From NCBI GenBank assembly GCA_039808645.1, contig JBDHTL010000174.1:1-6850 (forward strand): a stretch of DNA of 6,850 nt, written 5' to 3'. The stretch is from JAJXWB01 sp039808645. Lineage in GTDB: Bacteria > Pseudomonadota > Alphaproteobacteria > Rhizobiales > Beijerinckiaceae. Shown in pieces: positions 1 through 5,346 of this stretch. Under the pieces are notes generated by a model. It did not search any database and was not told the DNA's origin. It was given only the letters and a program-made list of their open reading frames with translations. Position 1 is the first letter of the stretch; each line of letters opens with the position of its first letter. A program made the translations under genes and the position numbers.

Positions 1-391
1 TCGGCGACGTCGCCTGCGGCTGATCCGTCTCGCGGACGAAGCAGAGATCGAAGGCGACCCAGCCGCCGCGATCGCGCTCGCGCGTGCGCGTCCACGGCTT
101 TTGCGCGCGGGCGGCGACGGGGCCGATGTCCGGCAGGACCAGCGTCGCCGGACCTTCCTGCGACAGCGCGCCGACCAGAGCGAGCGCCTGCGCATCGGCG
201 TCGTCGCCCTCGACATAGGCGGTGACGCGGAAATGCCGGGGACCGTCGCCGAGATCCTCGTTGAAGGAGCCGTCGCGATGCGGAAATTCGTGGACGACGA
301 CACGCCGGCCGCCCTCCACCGTGTCGCGCTCCACCCAGAAGCCGATTCCGCCATAGGAGGCGGGCAGCAGGGTTTTCGTCCAGTCGCGCAT
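1..391 (-). CDS. DNA circularisation / tail protein, Mu gpN (DNA_circ_N) family, N-terminal part
   Basis: The first 130 residues are visible; the gene runs off the window at position 1. The ATG at 391 begins MRDWTKTLLPASYGGIGFWV, followed by GGRRVVVHEFPHRDG (about 27-41), EDLGDGPRHFRVTAYVEGDD (about 45-64) and DADAQALALVGAL. This closely follows the DNA_circ_N consensus ('rdwr..l.paSfrGv.F.v......gGRR.v.heyP.rd....edlG...r.f.v.gyvvGdda..qrd.Ll.a'). A further strand pair, ATLVLPDIGPVAARAQKP and GGWVAFDLCFVRET, fits the same domain. In Mu this is gene N, just after the tape measure; despite the family name, it is a structural protein of the tail tip or hub region. The usual length is about 400-500 residues, so about two thirds is missing. 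There is no good Shine-Dalgarno before the ATG. Confidence 0.88.
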   Translation of the reverse strand, partial: MRDWTKTLLPASYGGIGFWVERDTVEGGRRVVVHEFPHRDGSFNEDLGDGPRHFRVTAYVEGDDADAQALALVGALSQEGPATLVLPDIGPVAARAQKPWTRTRERDRGGWVAFDLCFVRETDQPQATSP

Positions 392-422
392 CTTTGTCTT
401 GCTCGCTTCGCTCTCTTGCGCA

Positions 423-486
423 TCTCGCGCGGGACTTCGCTCCGCACGAGAGGCGCAGCGCATTCAACCGCGCGCCATTGGCGCGC
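423..486 (-). repeat. Two hairpins in the tape measure / DNA_circ spacer
   Basis: GCGCGCC (470-476) and GGCGCGC (480-486) form a perfect 7-bp stem with a 3-nt loop that starts on the last base of the tape-measure TAG. Further on, TCTCG C GCGG (423-432) pairs with CCGC A CGAGA (442-451) with one mismatch around a 9-nt loop. The whole gap between the two genes (392-485) is non-coding and very GC-rich; there is no U-tract and no recognisable promoter. Confidence 0.5.
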
Positions 487-2564
487 TACTGGCGGGTTGG
501 ATTGGCCTGCGGCATGGACTGACCGTCGTGCGATTGCGAGGCGGCGGCGCGGGCGAGCAGCGTCGCCTGCTTCATATCGGCGACAGCGCTCAGGAACTCG
601 CTCGACGCATTGACCTGCACGTTGACGACAGCGGGATCGAAGGTCGCATGAACGTCGGCCTGCGCCGTGATCTTGCCGTTGAGCCCGGCGAGATCGGCCG
701 GACGCGGCGGCGGTTGCGGCGCGCCGATATTCATCGGCGTGACGCCCGCGCCCGGCATGGTCTGAAACGCCATGACCGGCAATTCCGAATGCGGCGCGAT
801 CGGCGCCAGCTCTGCGGAGCCGCGTTTGCCCATGGCGCGGGGCAGGTTGCGGTTGAAGCGATCGAGATCGGCCTGCGCGACGCGGCGCTCGCGGTCGGCG
901 GCGATGACGCCCTCGACATCGTCGATCTCGGCGCGCAGCGCCGCGATGCGGGCGATAACCGCCTTGCGCTTCGCGGGATTGGATATCACGCCTCCCGGCA
1001 CCTTTCGGTCGGCGAGGCCATCGAGTTCCTTCTCGGCGTCGGCCAAGGCCTTGTATTTGTCGACGATCCCGGCGATGCGCCCTTCCGCGCGCTCGCCGAG
1101 CGTTTGCGGCTTCGGCCCCTCGTGTTCGCGCGGCCCGAAGATGTCGTCGAGCAGGCGATTGGCTTTCTTCTGGCCGCCTGACGGCTCGCCGGGATGCTCG
1201 CGGCCTTCCTGCTGCGCCTTCGTCAACCGCTCGGTGTAGCCGGCGATGGCGTGGGCGAGATCGTTCATCGGACTCGAGAGCGATTCCGCCGTGCCTGCGA
1301 AGATCGTGCCTGCCGCGCCTTCGAGAGCGCCCTTCAGCCCGGCCCATGCGATCTTCGGGTCTTTCGCCTGGAACGTGTCGGCGGCGTCGAGCCCTTGCGC
1401 ACGCGCATATTGCGCCGCGTCCTTGTCGATGCGGGACTGCTGCGTCGCGAGCAGGCCGACGAGCTGGCTCGCCATCTGGTTCTGGAACAGCGCGCCGATG
1501 CGCGCCATCATCGTTTCCTTGTCGTTGATTCCCGCCGCGCGCAGCGCCGGCAGCAGATAGGATTTCACCCATTCGTTGGGATCGCTCTGCGCCTCGCGCC
1601 ACCCCTTGATATGCGCGCCGGGCTTGAGGCCCTTGGCCTCGCCGGTCTTGGTGTAGAGCAGGTCGTTTTCGGCGATCAGGCCGAGCTTGGCGAAATCCTT
1701 CAGCGCGCTGTGCTTCATCACATTGTTGACGAGCGCGGCGTTGAAGGCCGAGACGGCCTTGCCGTAGCTGGACCCGCCGAGTTCCTGCGCCAGCGTCGGC
1801 GCGGTCGAGAGAATGAATTTTTCGGACAGCATGGGCGTCGCCTGCCGTCCGTATTTGAACATCTCGTAGTATTGATAAGGCTTCAGCGTGTCGCCGAAAA
1901 CATTCAGGCCCTTCGCGATGCCTTCCATGTAATCGTGGAACTGCTTCGGGTTCTGCGTCACGCCCTTGATTTCGAGGCCCTTGACGAGCTTGTCGAAGTC
2001 TTCGGCAACGTCCTGCCCGGGGCGCGCGCCCTGCGCGATGACGCGCAGGCGGGCCAGCGGCTCCATGATGTGCGCGGCTTCCTCGAACGAGCCGGTGATC
2101 GTGCGCGCATTGCGCAGCATGTGCATGACGGTCGATTGATCGACCGACGGTGTTTTCGCGGCAACCTCCGCCGCCTTTGCTTCGGCCTCGCGCGTCTCGG
2201 CGGCGGTCATGCCGGCGGCTTCCATGCGCACGCGCTCGTGGGCGCGTTCGGCAGCCGCATGCGCGGCCTTGTGCGCGGCCATGCCGGCGCCGATCGTCGC
2301 GGCGACGCCGGCGTAGCCCATGACGCGCGAGCCCATGTAGCCACCCGTGGCCATCGCCGCTTCGCGCATGCCCATGCGCGACGCGACGGCGCGCTCGGCC
2401 GCCGCGATTTTGCCGGAGACGGCGGCGACCTGCCCGGTCGCGCGGCCGATCTGGCTGGCGGCCTTGTTGAGGCTCTGGACCTTGCGTTCGAGATTGGCGA
2501 AGACCGCGCCGGTGCGGTCTTCCGCCGAAACAACGGCCTTGGCTTCGAGCAGCGTCGCCGTCAT
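486..2564 (-). CDS. Tail tape measure protein
   Basis: This 692-residue, mostly helical, Ala-rich protein sits right after the chaperone. The N-terminus (residues 11-60: VVSAEDRTGAVFANLERKV and SLNKAASQIGRATGQ) is the classic tape-measure opening. A Gly/Ala/Met hydrophobic stretch at about 78-97 (VMGYAGVAATIGAGMAA) resembles membrane-active segments of this class. A long charged helix follows (100-137), then a more globular middle (about 140-410). A segment at 417-447 (GTIFAGTAESLSSPMNDLAH) is of the type common in tape measures. Predicted coiled coil lies at about 490-570 (AVIARIAALRAEIDDVEGVI). A Pro-rich hinge at 615-622 precedes a short C-terminal domain. It sets tail length; at about 1.5 angstrom per residue this gives near 100 nm. 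No strong Shine-Dalgarno precedes the ATG, which follows the -1-frame chaperone stop by 4 nt. Stop TAG abuts a hairpin. Confidence 0.9.
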   Translation of the reverse strand: MTATLLEAKAVVSAEDRTGAVFANLERKVQSLNKAASQIGRATGQVAAVSGKIAAAERAVASRMGMREAAMATGGYMGSRVMGYAGVAATIGAGMAAHKAAHAAAERAHERVRMEAAGMTAAETREAEAKAAEVAAKTPSVDQSTVMHMLRNARTITGSFEEAAHIMEPLARLRVIAQGARPGQDVAEDFDKLVKGLEIKGVTQNPKQFHDYMEGIAKGLNVFGDTLKPYQYYEMFKYGRQATPMLSEKFILSTAPTLAQELGGSSYGKAVSAFNAALVNNVMKHSALKDFAKLGLIAENDLLYTKTGEAKGLKPGAHIKGWREAQSDPNEWVKSYLLPALRAAGINDKETMMARIGALFQNQMASQLVGLLATQQSRIDKDAAQYARAQGLDAADTFQAKDPKIAWAGLKGALEGAAGTIFAGTAESLSSPMNDLAHAIAGYTERLTKAQQEGREHPGEPSGGQKKANRLLDDIFGPREHEGPKPQTLGERAEGRIAGIVDKYKALADAEKELDGLADRKVPGGVISNPAKRKAVIARIAALRAEIDDVEGVIAADRERRVAQADLDRFNRNLPRAMGKRGSAELAPIAPHSELPVMAFQTMPGAGVTPMNIGAPQPPPRPADLAGLNGKITAQADVHATFDPAVVNVQVNASSEFLSAVADMKQATLLARAAASQSHDGQSMPQANPTRQ

Positions 2565-2568
2565 CGGC

Positions 2569-3029
2569 TCATTTCCCGGTCTTGCGGTCGATCCACGCTG
2601 CGGCGCGGGCGTAGGCGTAGTCGATCTGGCCGGGCGTGCAATCGTCTGCCTCGGCCAGCGTCATCTGCCTCAGGTCGAAGACGAGGAAATCGCTTTTGCG
2701 GCGGAGATTTTCGCTGAGGCCTCGGTAAAAAAACCGAAGAGCGCATCCTTGATCTGCAGGGCGTCGACGGCGTCGAGCAGCGTGAGAAAATGAGCGGCGC
2801 CGCCGTCGATGACCTTCTCGCCGTCGAGCGAAAGCAGATGATCGATGTATTTCGCCACGACGTCGTCGCGCTCGACGTAATACATCGCCTCTTTCGTGCC
2901 GGTGACGAAGCGCGGCTCGCCGAGGGCGATGACGAGTCCCCCCTTCGGCGCGCGCAGCCAGACGGCGGAGACCTCGGCGTCGAACCATCGGGGATGGGCG
3001 CCGAGCAGCACGATGCGTTTGGCGCTCAT
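2569..3029 (-). CDS. Tail assembly chaperone, long product by -1 ribosomal frameshift
   Basis: The first 101 residues are shared with the short form (3029-2727). After the codons TTT TTT at 2732-2727 the ribosome would step back one base and resume with TAC at 2727, continuing to TGA at 2571-2569. The join is therefore 3029..2727 plus 2727..2569, giving 153 residues. The extension of 52 residues begins YRGLSENLRRKSDFLVFDLR and contains MTLAEADDCTPGQIDYAYARAAAWIDRKTGK as short pieces of a charged helical domain. It looks protein-like (DLRQMTLAEAD, IDYAYARAAAWID), unlike the Ser-rich 0-frame end. In lambda the corresponding gpGT fusion bridges the tape measure to the tube protein through its T part. 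The stop lies 4 nt before the tape-measure ATG. A real indel in a degrading gene is the alternative. Confidence 0.75.
2667..2720 (-). promoter_or_regulatory. Candidate frameshift-stimulating stem downstream of the slippery site
   Basis: On the mRNA strand GCCTCAG (2720-2714) is perfectly complementary to CTGAGGC (2673-2667), separated by a 40-nt loop. Within the loop AAATC can pair with GATTT, extending the fold. The stem begins 6 nt after the heptamer, within the 5-9 nt spacing typical of -1 frameshift stimulators. The 0-frame stop codon TGA (2672-2670) is inside the 3' arm. The pairing is visible; its use is inferred. Confidence 0.45.
2670..3029 (-). CDS. Tail assembly chaperone, short (0-frame) product
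   Basis: This 119-residue product lies between tube and tape measure, the fixed place of tail assembly chaperones (lambda G, Mu gp41). The ATG at 3029 is preferred, with AGGCGG a few bases upstream; a GTG at 3035, overlapping the tube stop, would add two residues. The sequence opens with KRIVLLGAHPRWFDAEV and shows a mixed alpha/beta body (KGGLVIALGEPRFV, KEAMYYVERDDVVAKYIDHL, GGAAHFLTLLDAVDALQIKD). It ends in a low-complexity Ser/Ala/Thr tail (AKISAAKAISSSST) of the sort seen when a frame continues past a frameshift site. Such proteins coat the tape measure and recruit tube subunits, and they are not kept in the virion. I do not recognise the N-terminal family from motifs alone; position and the frameshift signal carry the call. 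Confidence 0.75.
   Translation of the reverse strand: MSAKRIVLLGAHPRWFDAEVSAVWLRAPKGGLVIALGEPRFVTGTKEAMYYVERDDVVAKYIDHLLSLDGEKVIDGGAAHFLTLLDAVDALQIKDALFGFFTEASAKISAAKAISSSST
2727..2733 (-). promoter_or_regulatory. Slippery heptamer T TTT TTT for -1 frameshifting
   Basis: Seven consecutive T on the mRNA strand are placed in frame as GGT TTT TTT ACC, so the heptamer reads X XXY YYZ with every base T. Both P- and A-site tRNAs can re-pair fully after a one-base backward slip. It is the last place before the 0-frame tail turns low-complexity, and the -1 frame is open from here to just before the tape measure gene. A T7 run could also allow RNA polymerase slippage. Confidence 0.75.
2746..2750 (-). 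promoter_or_regulatory. Shine-Dalgarno-like AAGGA upstream of the slippery site
   Basis: AAGGA lies inside the coding region, 12 nt before the T7 heptamer. Internal Shine-Dalgarno sequences about 10-14 nt upstream are known to stimulate -1 frameshifting in bacteria (the dnaX case). The codons here (AAG GAT) are ordinary, so it could be coincidence. Confidence 0.4.
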
Positions 3030-3031
3030 TG

Positions 3032-3406
3032 TCACGCCGCCTGCCGGCTATAGGCGGGCGCGCGGAGCTTGAGGCCGGTGACTTCGCCGTTGTGGCGGTC
3101 GACCTTCGGCTTGCCCTCGAATTTCGCCGCCGTCCAGGTGTGCAGGACGCCGGTGAACTCCTCGACCAGCGTCATGTTGTAGGGGCCGCCGCGCACGATC
3201 TGGTCCCAGGTCACGCCCGCCGGCAGCGTGTCCTCGAACAGCGGCTCGGCGAGATAGCCGGTCGGCTTGGCCGTGCGGAAGGTCGAGCCGTCCTGGTTGG
3301 CGCCGCCGTCGATCTCGACGGCTGCGGGCTCGTGATCGAATTTCGAGCGCAGCACCAGCGGGACGCCGCCGAAGGTGAAGCGCATTTCGCCGCCGAAATC
3401 GGCCAT
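3032..3406 (-). CDS. Tail tube protein, Mu gpM-like
   Basis: This 124-residue protein's start is fixed by AGGAG (3419-3415) with 8 nt to the ATG; a nearer ATG just upstream is out of frame. It is a compact beta-rich sequence. GMRFTFG-type strands near residues 7-15 are followed by NQDGSTFRTAKPTGYLAEP (37-55), the hallmark 'n.dG...r...p.g..aei...d' block of the Mu-type tail tube family. VTWDQIVRGGPYNMTLVEEF (65-84) with TGVLHTWTAAKFEGKPKVDR next is the usual 'f.dG..a...e......d..nGevtgl.' end (HNGEVTGLKL at 105-114). The length is normal for the family (about 115-125). Subunits stack as hexameric rings inside the sheath to form the DNA channel. Its TGA overlaps an alternative GTG start of the next gene and lies 3 nt before the ATG. 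Confidence 0.9.
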   Translation of the reverse strand: MADFGGEMRFTFGGVPLVLRSKFDHEPAAVEIDGGANQDGSTFRTAKPTGYLAEPLFEDTLPAGVTWDQIVRGGPYNMTLVEEFTGVLHTWTAAKFEGKPKVDRHNGEVTGLKLRAPAYSRQAA

Positions 3407-3445
3407 CTGGTCATCTCCTAAACTTCAGGAATTCAAGCCGGCCCC

Positions 3446-3472
3446 GCAAAGTCGGCTGTTGCCGACTTTTGC
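3446..3472. terminator. Terminator-like 9-bp hairpin before the tube gene (weak)
   Basis: The arms AAAGTCGGC (3448-3456) and GCCGACTTT (3461-3469) are perfectly complementary with a TGTT loop. One further T bulges at 3470, then GC pairs with GC (3446-3447). The A-start/T-end design resembles a bidirectional intrinsic terminator, but the T-run is only three to four bases in either direction. Full termination here would cut off the tube and all later tail genes, so partial attenuation or an RNA stability role is more plausible. The structure is clear and the function is uncertain. Confidence 0.4.
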
Positions 3473-3493
3473 TTGAGAAGCCGGCGGCCCCGG

Positions 3494-3517
3494 CGCTCGC
3501 GCATCGCGTCGCGAGCG
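3494..3517 (-). repeat. Perfect 8-bp hairpin in the sheath-tube spacer
   Basis: The arms CGCTCGCG (3494-3501) and CGCGAGCG (3510-3517) are perfectly complementary around an 8-nt loop. Only 2 nt separate it from the neighbouring 9-bp hairpin, so the two would stack as adjacent stems in RNA. It is the most GC-rich of the group, and single hairpins of this kind are expected by chance in such DNA. Confidence 0.5.
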
Positions 3518-3519
3518 AA

Positions 3520-3540
3520 GCCGCAAGGTCTCCTTGCGGC
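3520..3540 (-). repeat. Perfect 9-bp hairpin in the sheath-tube spacer
   Basis: The arms GCCGCAAGG (3520-3528) and CCTTGCGGC (3532-3540) are perfectly complementary around a 3-nt loop. On the mRNA strand the arm and loop include AAGGAGA, which resembles a Shine-Dalgarno but has no start codon at a useful distance. There is no U-tract on either side. Its function is unknown. Confidence 0.6.
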
Positions 3541-3554
3541 GAAGTCCGCGGCGC

Positions 3555-3592
3555 TATGCGCCCGCCCGCCGTCAGGCGGGCAATTGCGCATA
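3555..3592 (-). repeat. Bipartite hairpin enclosing the sheath stop codon
   Basis: The outer arms TATGCGC (3555-3561) and GCGCATA (3586-3592) are perfectly complementary. The inner arms GCCCGCC (3564-3570) and GGCGGGC (3575-3581) are also perfect, leaving a 4-nt loop. On the mRNA strand the loop holds the sheath TGA, and the in-frame backup TAG lies at the base. No U-tract follows on the minus strand, so this is not a textbook intrinsic terminator. A transcript 3'-end stabiliser or processing element is possible; this is inference. Confidence 0.6.
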
Positions 3593-5110
3593 GACAGTCG
3601 CGTTGACGGCGAGGATGTCGAGCGGGCTGACGCGCTCGAGCGGCGCGTAGACGTTGACCCTCGCGCGGTTCTGCGCGTCGCGCGCGACGACCATCTGCGC
3701 GATCGTTTTCGTGGAATTGTCGAACACGCCGCGCATCTCGAGCTGCGCGACCGCATGGCCGAAGGACGCCTTGATGTCCTTGGGTGTGACGACCGCGGCG
3801 AGCGAGCCGGGATTGGCGTCCATCAGCGCCTTCTGCCCGCATTCCTGCCAGACGGCGGCGCGGATGAAGGGCAGCCCCAGGCCGATCTGGTAGACCGCCT
3901 GCACGTCGCGGAACACGCTGTCGGGCTGGCCGGCGGCGTTGACCTTGTAGGCCGTCACGGTCTTGTCGACGGTGATATGGCCGTCCGGCGAGACGCCTGA
4001 CGTCGAGACGCCCGCGGCCGCGATCTGGTTGCGGGCGTTGTAGTTCCACCAGGTCGAACGGTCGCGCGGCGGGCGGCTTTCGATCGTGGCGCGGCCGGTC
4101 TGGTTGCGCGAGACATTGCCCGAGACGATGTCGGACAGCCACGTCGATTCGAGCGCGGCACGCTCGGCGATCCAGATCCACGACGGCGTCGGGGAATTGG
4201 AATACCGGGCGACCGGCACGCACTGGCGGGCGTTGGGCAGCGCGAGGCCGGCGGTGACGATGGCCGAGAAATTGCCGGAGACCGGAAACCAGTAGGCGCC
4301 GTAGGACATGCGGTTCCACGCCCAGCGGCCCGAGGCGTCGCCGAAGGCCGTGGTCACGGCGGCGAGCGCCGCCGTTCCGCCGAAGGGCGACACCACGAAA
4401 TCCGCGGGATCGTCGTTGAGCGCGGCGAGCGCGCTGGAGATATCCGGGGCGCCCGTCCCCGCCGTTCCCGTGGCGAAAGACATGACGCCGCTCGCGCCGA
4501 GCACATTGTCGGCGCGCGGGGAGACGTAGAGGTCGACGTCGTTCATGACGGCGCCGGGATGGCGGGCGGTGAGCGTGACGACGCCGGCGGCGGACGACGC
4601 CGTGACCGGCAGCATGGCGCCGGTGAGGCCGTCGTAATAGGCGTTGACGGCGGCGGCGATGGCCGCGGCGACCGTCGCGATCGTGTCGGTCGCCGACACC
4701 GCGAGCGGGATGCGCCGGCCACAGATCTCGATCTCGCCTGCGCCGGGCGACGGCAGGGCCGCCACCGTCGCCGTCCACGTCGCGACCGCCGTGGCGGGCT
4801 CGGCGACCGCCATCAGCCAGATCGGCTGGGCCGGCGCGATCTGCTGGGCGACGCGATACATTTCGCGCAGGAGCGACCCGGGGCCGGCGAGCTGGTCGGC
4901 CTGGGCGAGCGAGGCGCAGGGCGTGGGCGTGTTCAGCGGCATGACGCCCGTGAGCGCCTGGCCGGGAACGACGGTGCCGGGAACGATCTTGTGGCCGATG
5001 AGGATCAGCCGCGTCTGCGCGGAATACTGGCCGCCGCTGTTGACCTCGAAGGCGAAGATCGGCGCGACGAGGTTCTGCGGGATCTGGTTGAAGGCGGGGG
5101 TCGCAGGCAT
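3572..5110 (-). CDS. Contractile tail sheath protein, Mu gpL-like
   Basis: This 512-residue protein has AGGAG (5121-5117) 6 nt before its ATG. The N-terminus, with FNQIPQNLVAPIFAFEVNSG (7-26) followed by TRLILIGHK, closely matches the start of Mu-type sheaths ('FnaIPs.lrvP.fyiEfdns'). The middle (about 110-240) is an Ala/Thr/Val-rich variable domain likely exposed on the sheath surface. The conserved C-terminal sheath domain carries HITVDKTVTAYKVNAAGQPD (378-397), FRDVQAVYQIGLGLPFIR (400-417), and MVVARDAQNRARVNVYAPLE with SPL (473-497). These C-terminal strands form the handshake between subunits that lets the sheath contract. The sheath surrounds the tube encoded next and makes this a contractile (myovirus-type) tail. 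Stop TGA is followed 15 nt later by an in-frame TAG; both sit in a bipartite hairpin. The identification is firm. Confidence 0.93.
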   Translation of the reverse strand: MPATPAFNQIPQNLVAPIFAFEVNSGGQYSAQTRLILIGHKIVPGTVVPGQALTGVMPLNTPTPCASLAQADQLAGPGSLLREMYRVAQQIAPAQPIWLMAVAEPATAVATWTATVAALPSPGAGEIEICGRRIPLAVSATDTIATVAAAIAAAVNAYYDGLTGAMLPVTASSAAGVVTLTARHPGAVMNDVDLYVSPRADNVLGASGVMSFATGTAGTGAPDISSALAALNDDPADFVVSPFGGTAALAAVTTAFGDASGRWAWNRMSYGAYWFPVSGNFSAIVTAGLALPNARQCVPVARYSNSPTPSWIWIAERAALESTWLSDIVSGNVSRNQTGRATIESRPPRDRSTWWNYNARNQIAAAGVSTSGVSPDGHITVDKTVTAYKVNAAGQPDSVFRDVQAVYQIGLGLPFIRAAVWQECGQKALMDANPGSLAAVVTPKDIKASFGHAVAQLEMRGVFDNSTKTIAQMVVARDAQNRARVNVYAPLERVSPLDILAVNATVYAQLPA

Positions 5111-5127
5111 GTGTTGCTCCTGGCTGC

Positions 5128-5140
5128 GGCGCTACGCGCC
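5128..5140 (-). repeat. Small hairpin over the DUF2635 stop codon
   Basis: GGCGC (5128-5132) and GCGCC (5136-5140) form a perfect 5-bp stem with a 3-nt loop. The TAG stop (5134-5132) spans the loop and the first stem base. It is short and on its own unremarkable; it is listed because other stops in this operon sit in similar places. Confidence 0.35.
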
Positions 5141-5335
5141 TTCGTTGTCGTTCGTGGGCGTGGCAGGCTTACCGGCGACGATTGCGACGCTGCCGTCGGC
5201 GAGCGCCATCGCCCAATAGGGGTCGTAGCGGTCGACCAACTCGCCCTCGGCTGCGAGCGGCGTGGGGCGGCCGGGCACGGGCACGACATGGTCCGCGGCA
5301 GGCGCGACCGTGGGGTAGCGGGTGGAATCGGACAT
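5132..5335 (-). CDS. Small DUF2635-like phage protein (Mu gp38 position)
   Basis: This 67-residue protein has AAGGAG (5347-5342) 6 nt before its ATG; this Shine-Dalgarno begins on the last base of the upstream stop. The central part HVVPVPGRPTPLAAEGELVD, followed by YWAMALADGSVAIV, matches the DUF2635 pattern: 'v.P..g....p..g..lp.ege.V....yW.r...dGdV'. These proteins of about 60 residues sit between the tail terminator and the sheath gene in Mu-like phages; their role is unknown. The C-terminal TNDNEGA tail is polar. The stop TAG (5134-5132) lies inside a small hairpin (GGCGC, GTA, GCGCC) and is in frame with the sheath gene that begins 21 nt later. The assignment rests on position together with the short motif. 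Confidence 0.68.
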   Translation of the reverse strand: MSDSTRYPTVAPAADHVVPVPGRPTPLAAEGELVDRYDPYWAMALADGSVAIVAGKPATPTNDNEGA

Positions 5336-5346
5336 CTGCGTCTCCT

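Noticed and set aside
1194..2717. 507-codon open frame on the plus strand, antisense to the tape measure and chaperone genes
   Set aside because: It is a product of GC-biased third positions in the minus-strand genes: the sequence is rich in Arg/Gly/His/Leu with no recognisable domain, and the opposite strand has a coherent Mu-type gene order.
2727..2733. T7 run as evidence of a disrupted (pseudogene) chaperone
   Set aside because: The position, in-frame heptamer phasing, downstream stem and conserved biology of tail chaperones fit programmed frameshifting better; a sequencing or indel error remains a minor alternative.
3433..3504. Possible 23-codon ORF in the sheath-tube spacer (MRERRGRRLL...)
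   Set aside because: The AAGGAG upstream is about 25 nt away, the peptide is Arg-rich and overlaps hairpin arms; there is no sign of real coding.
3407..3574. Stop-codon readthrough from sheath to tube (the two are in frame)
   Set aside because: A second in-frame TAG follows 15 nt after the sheath TGA, so a fusion would need two readthrough events.
3520..3592. Intrinsic terminator after the sheath gene
   Set aside because: The stems are perfect, but no U-tract follows on the transcribed strand, and essential tail genes lie downstream.
3411..4778. 455-codon minus-strand frame overlapping the sheath gene
   Set aside because: It is in a different frame from the sheath, very Arg-rich, and ignores the clear Mu gpL-like protein in the same place.
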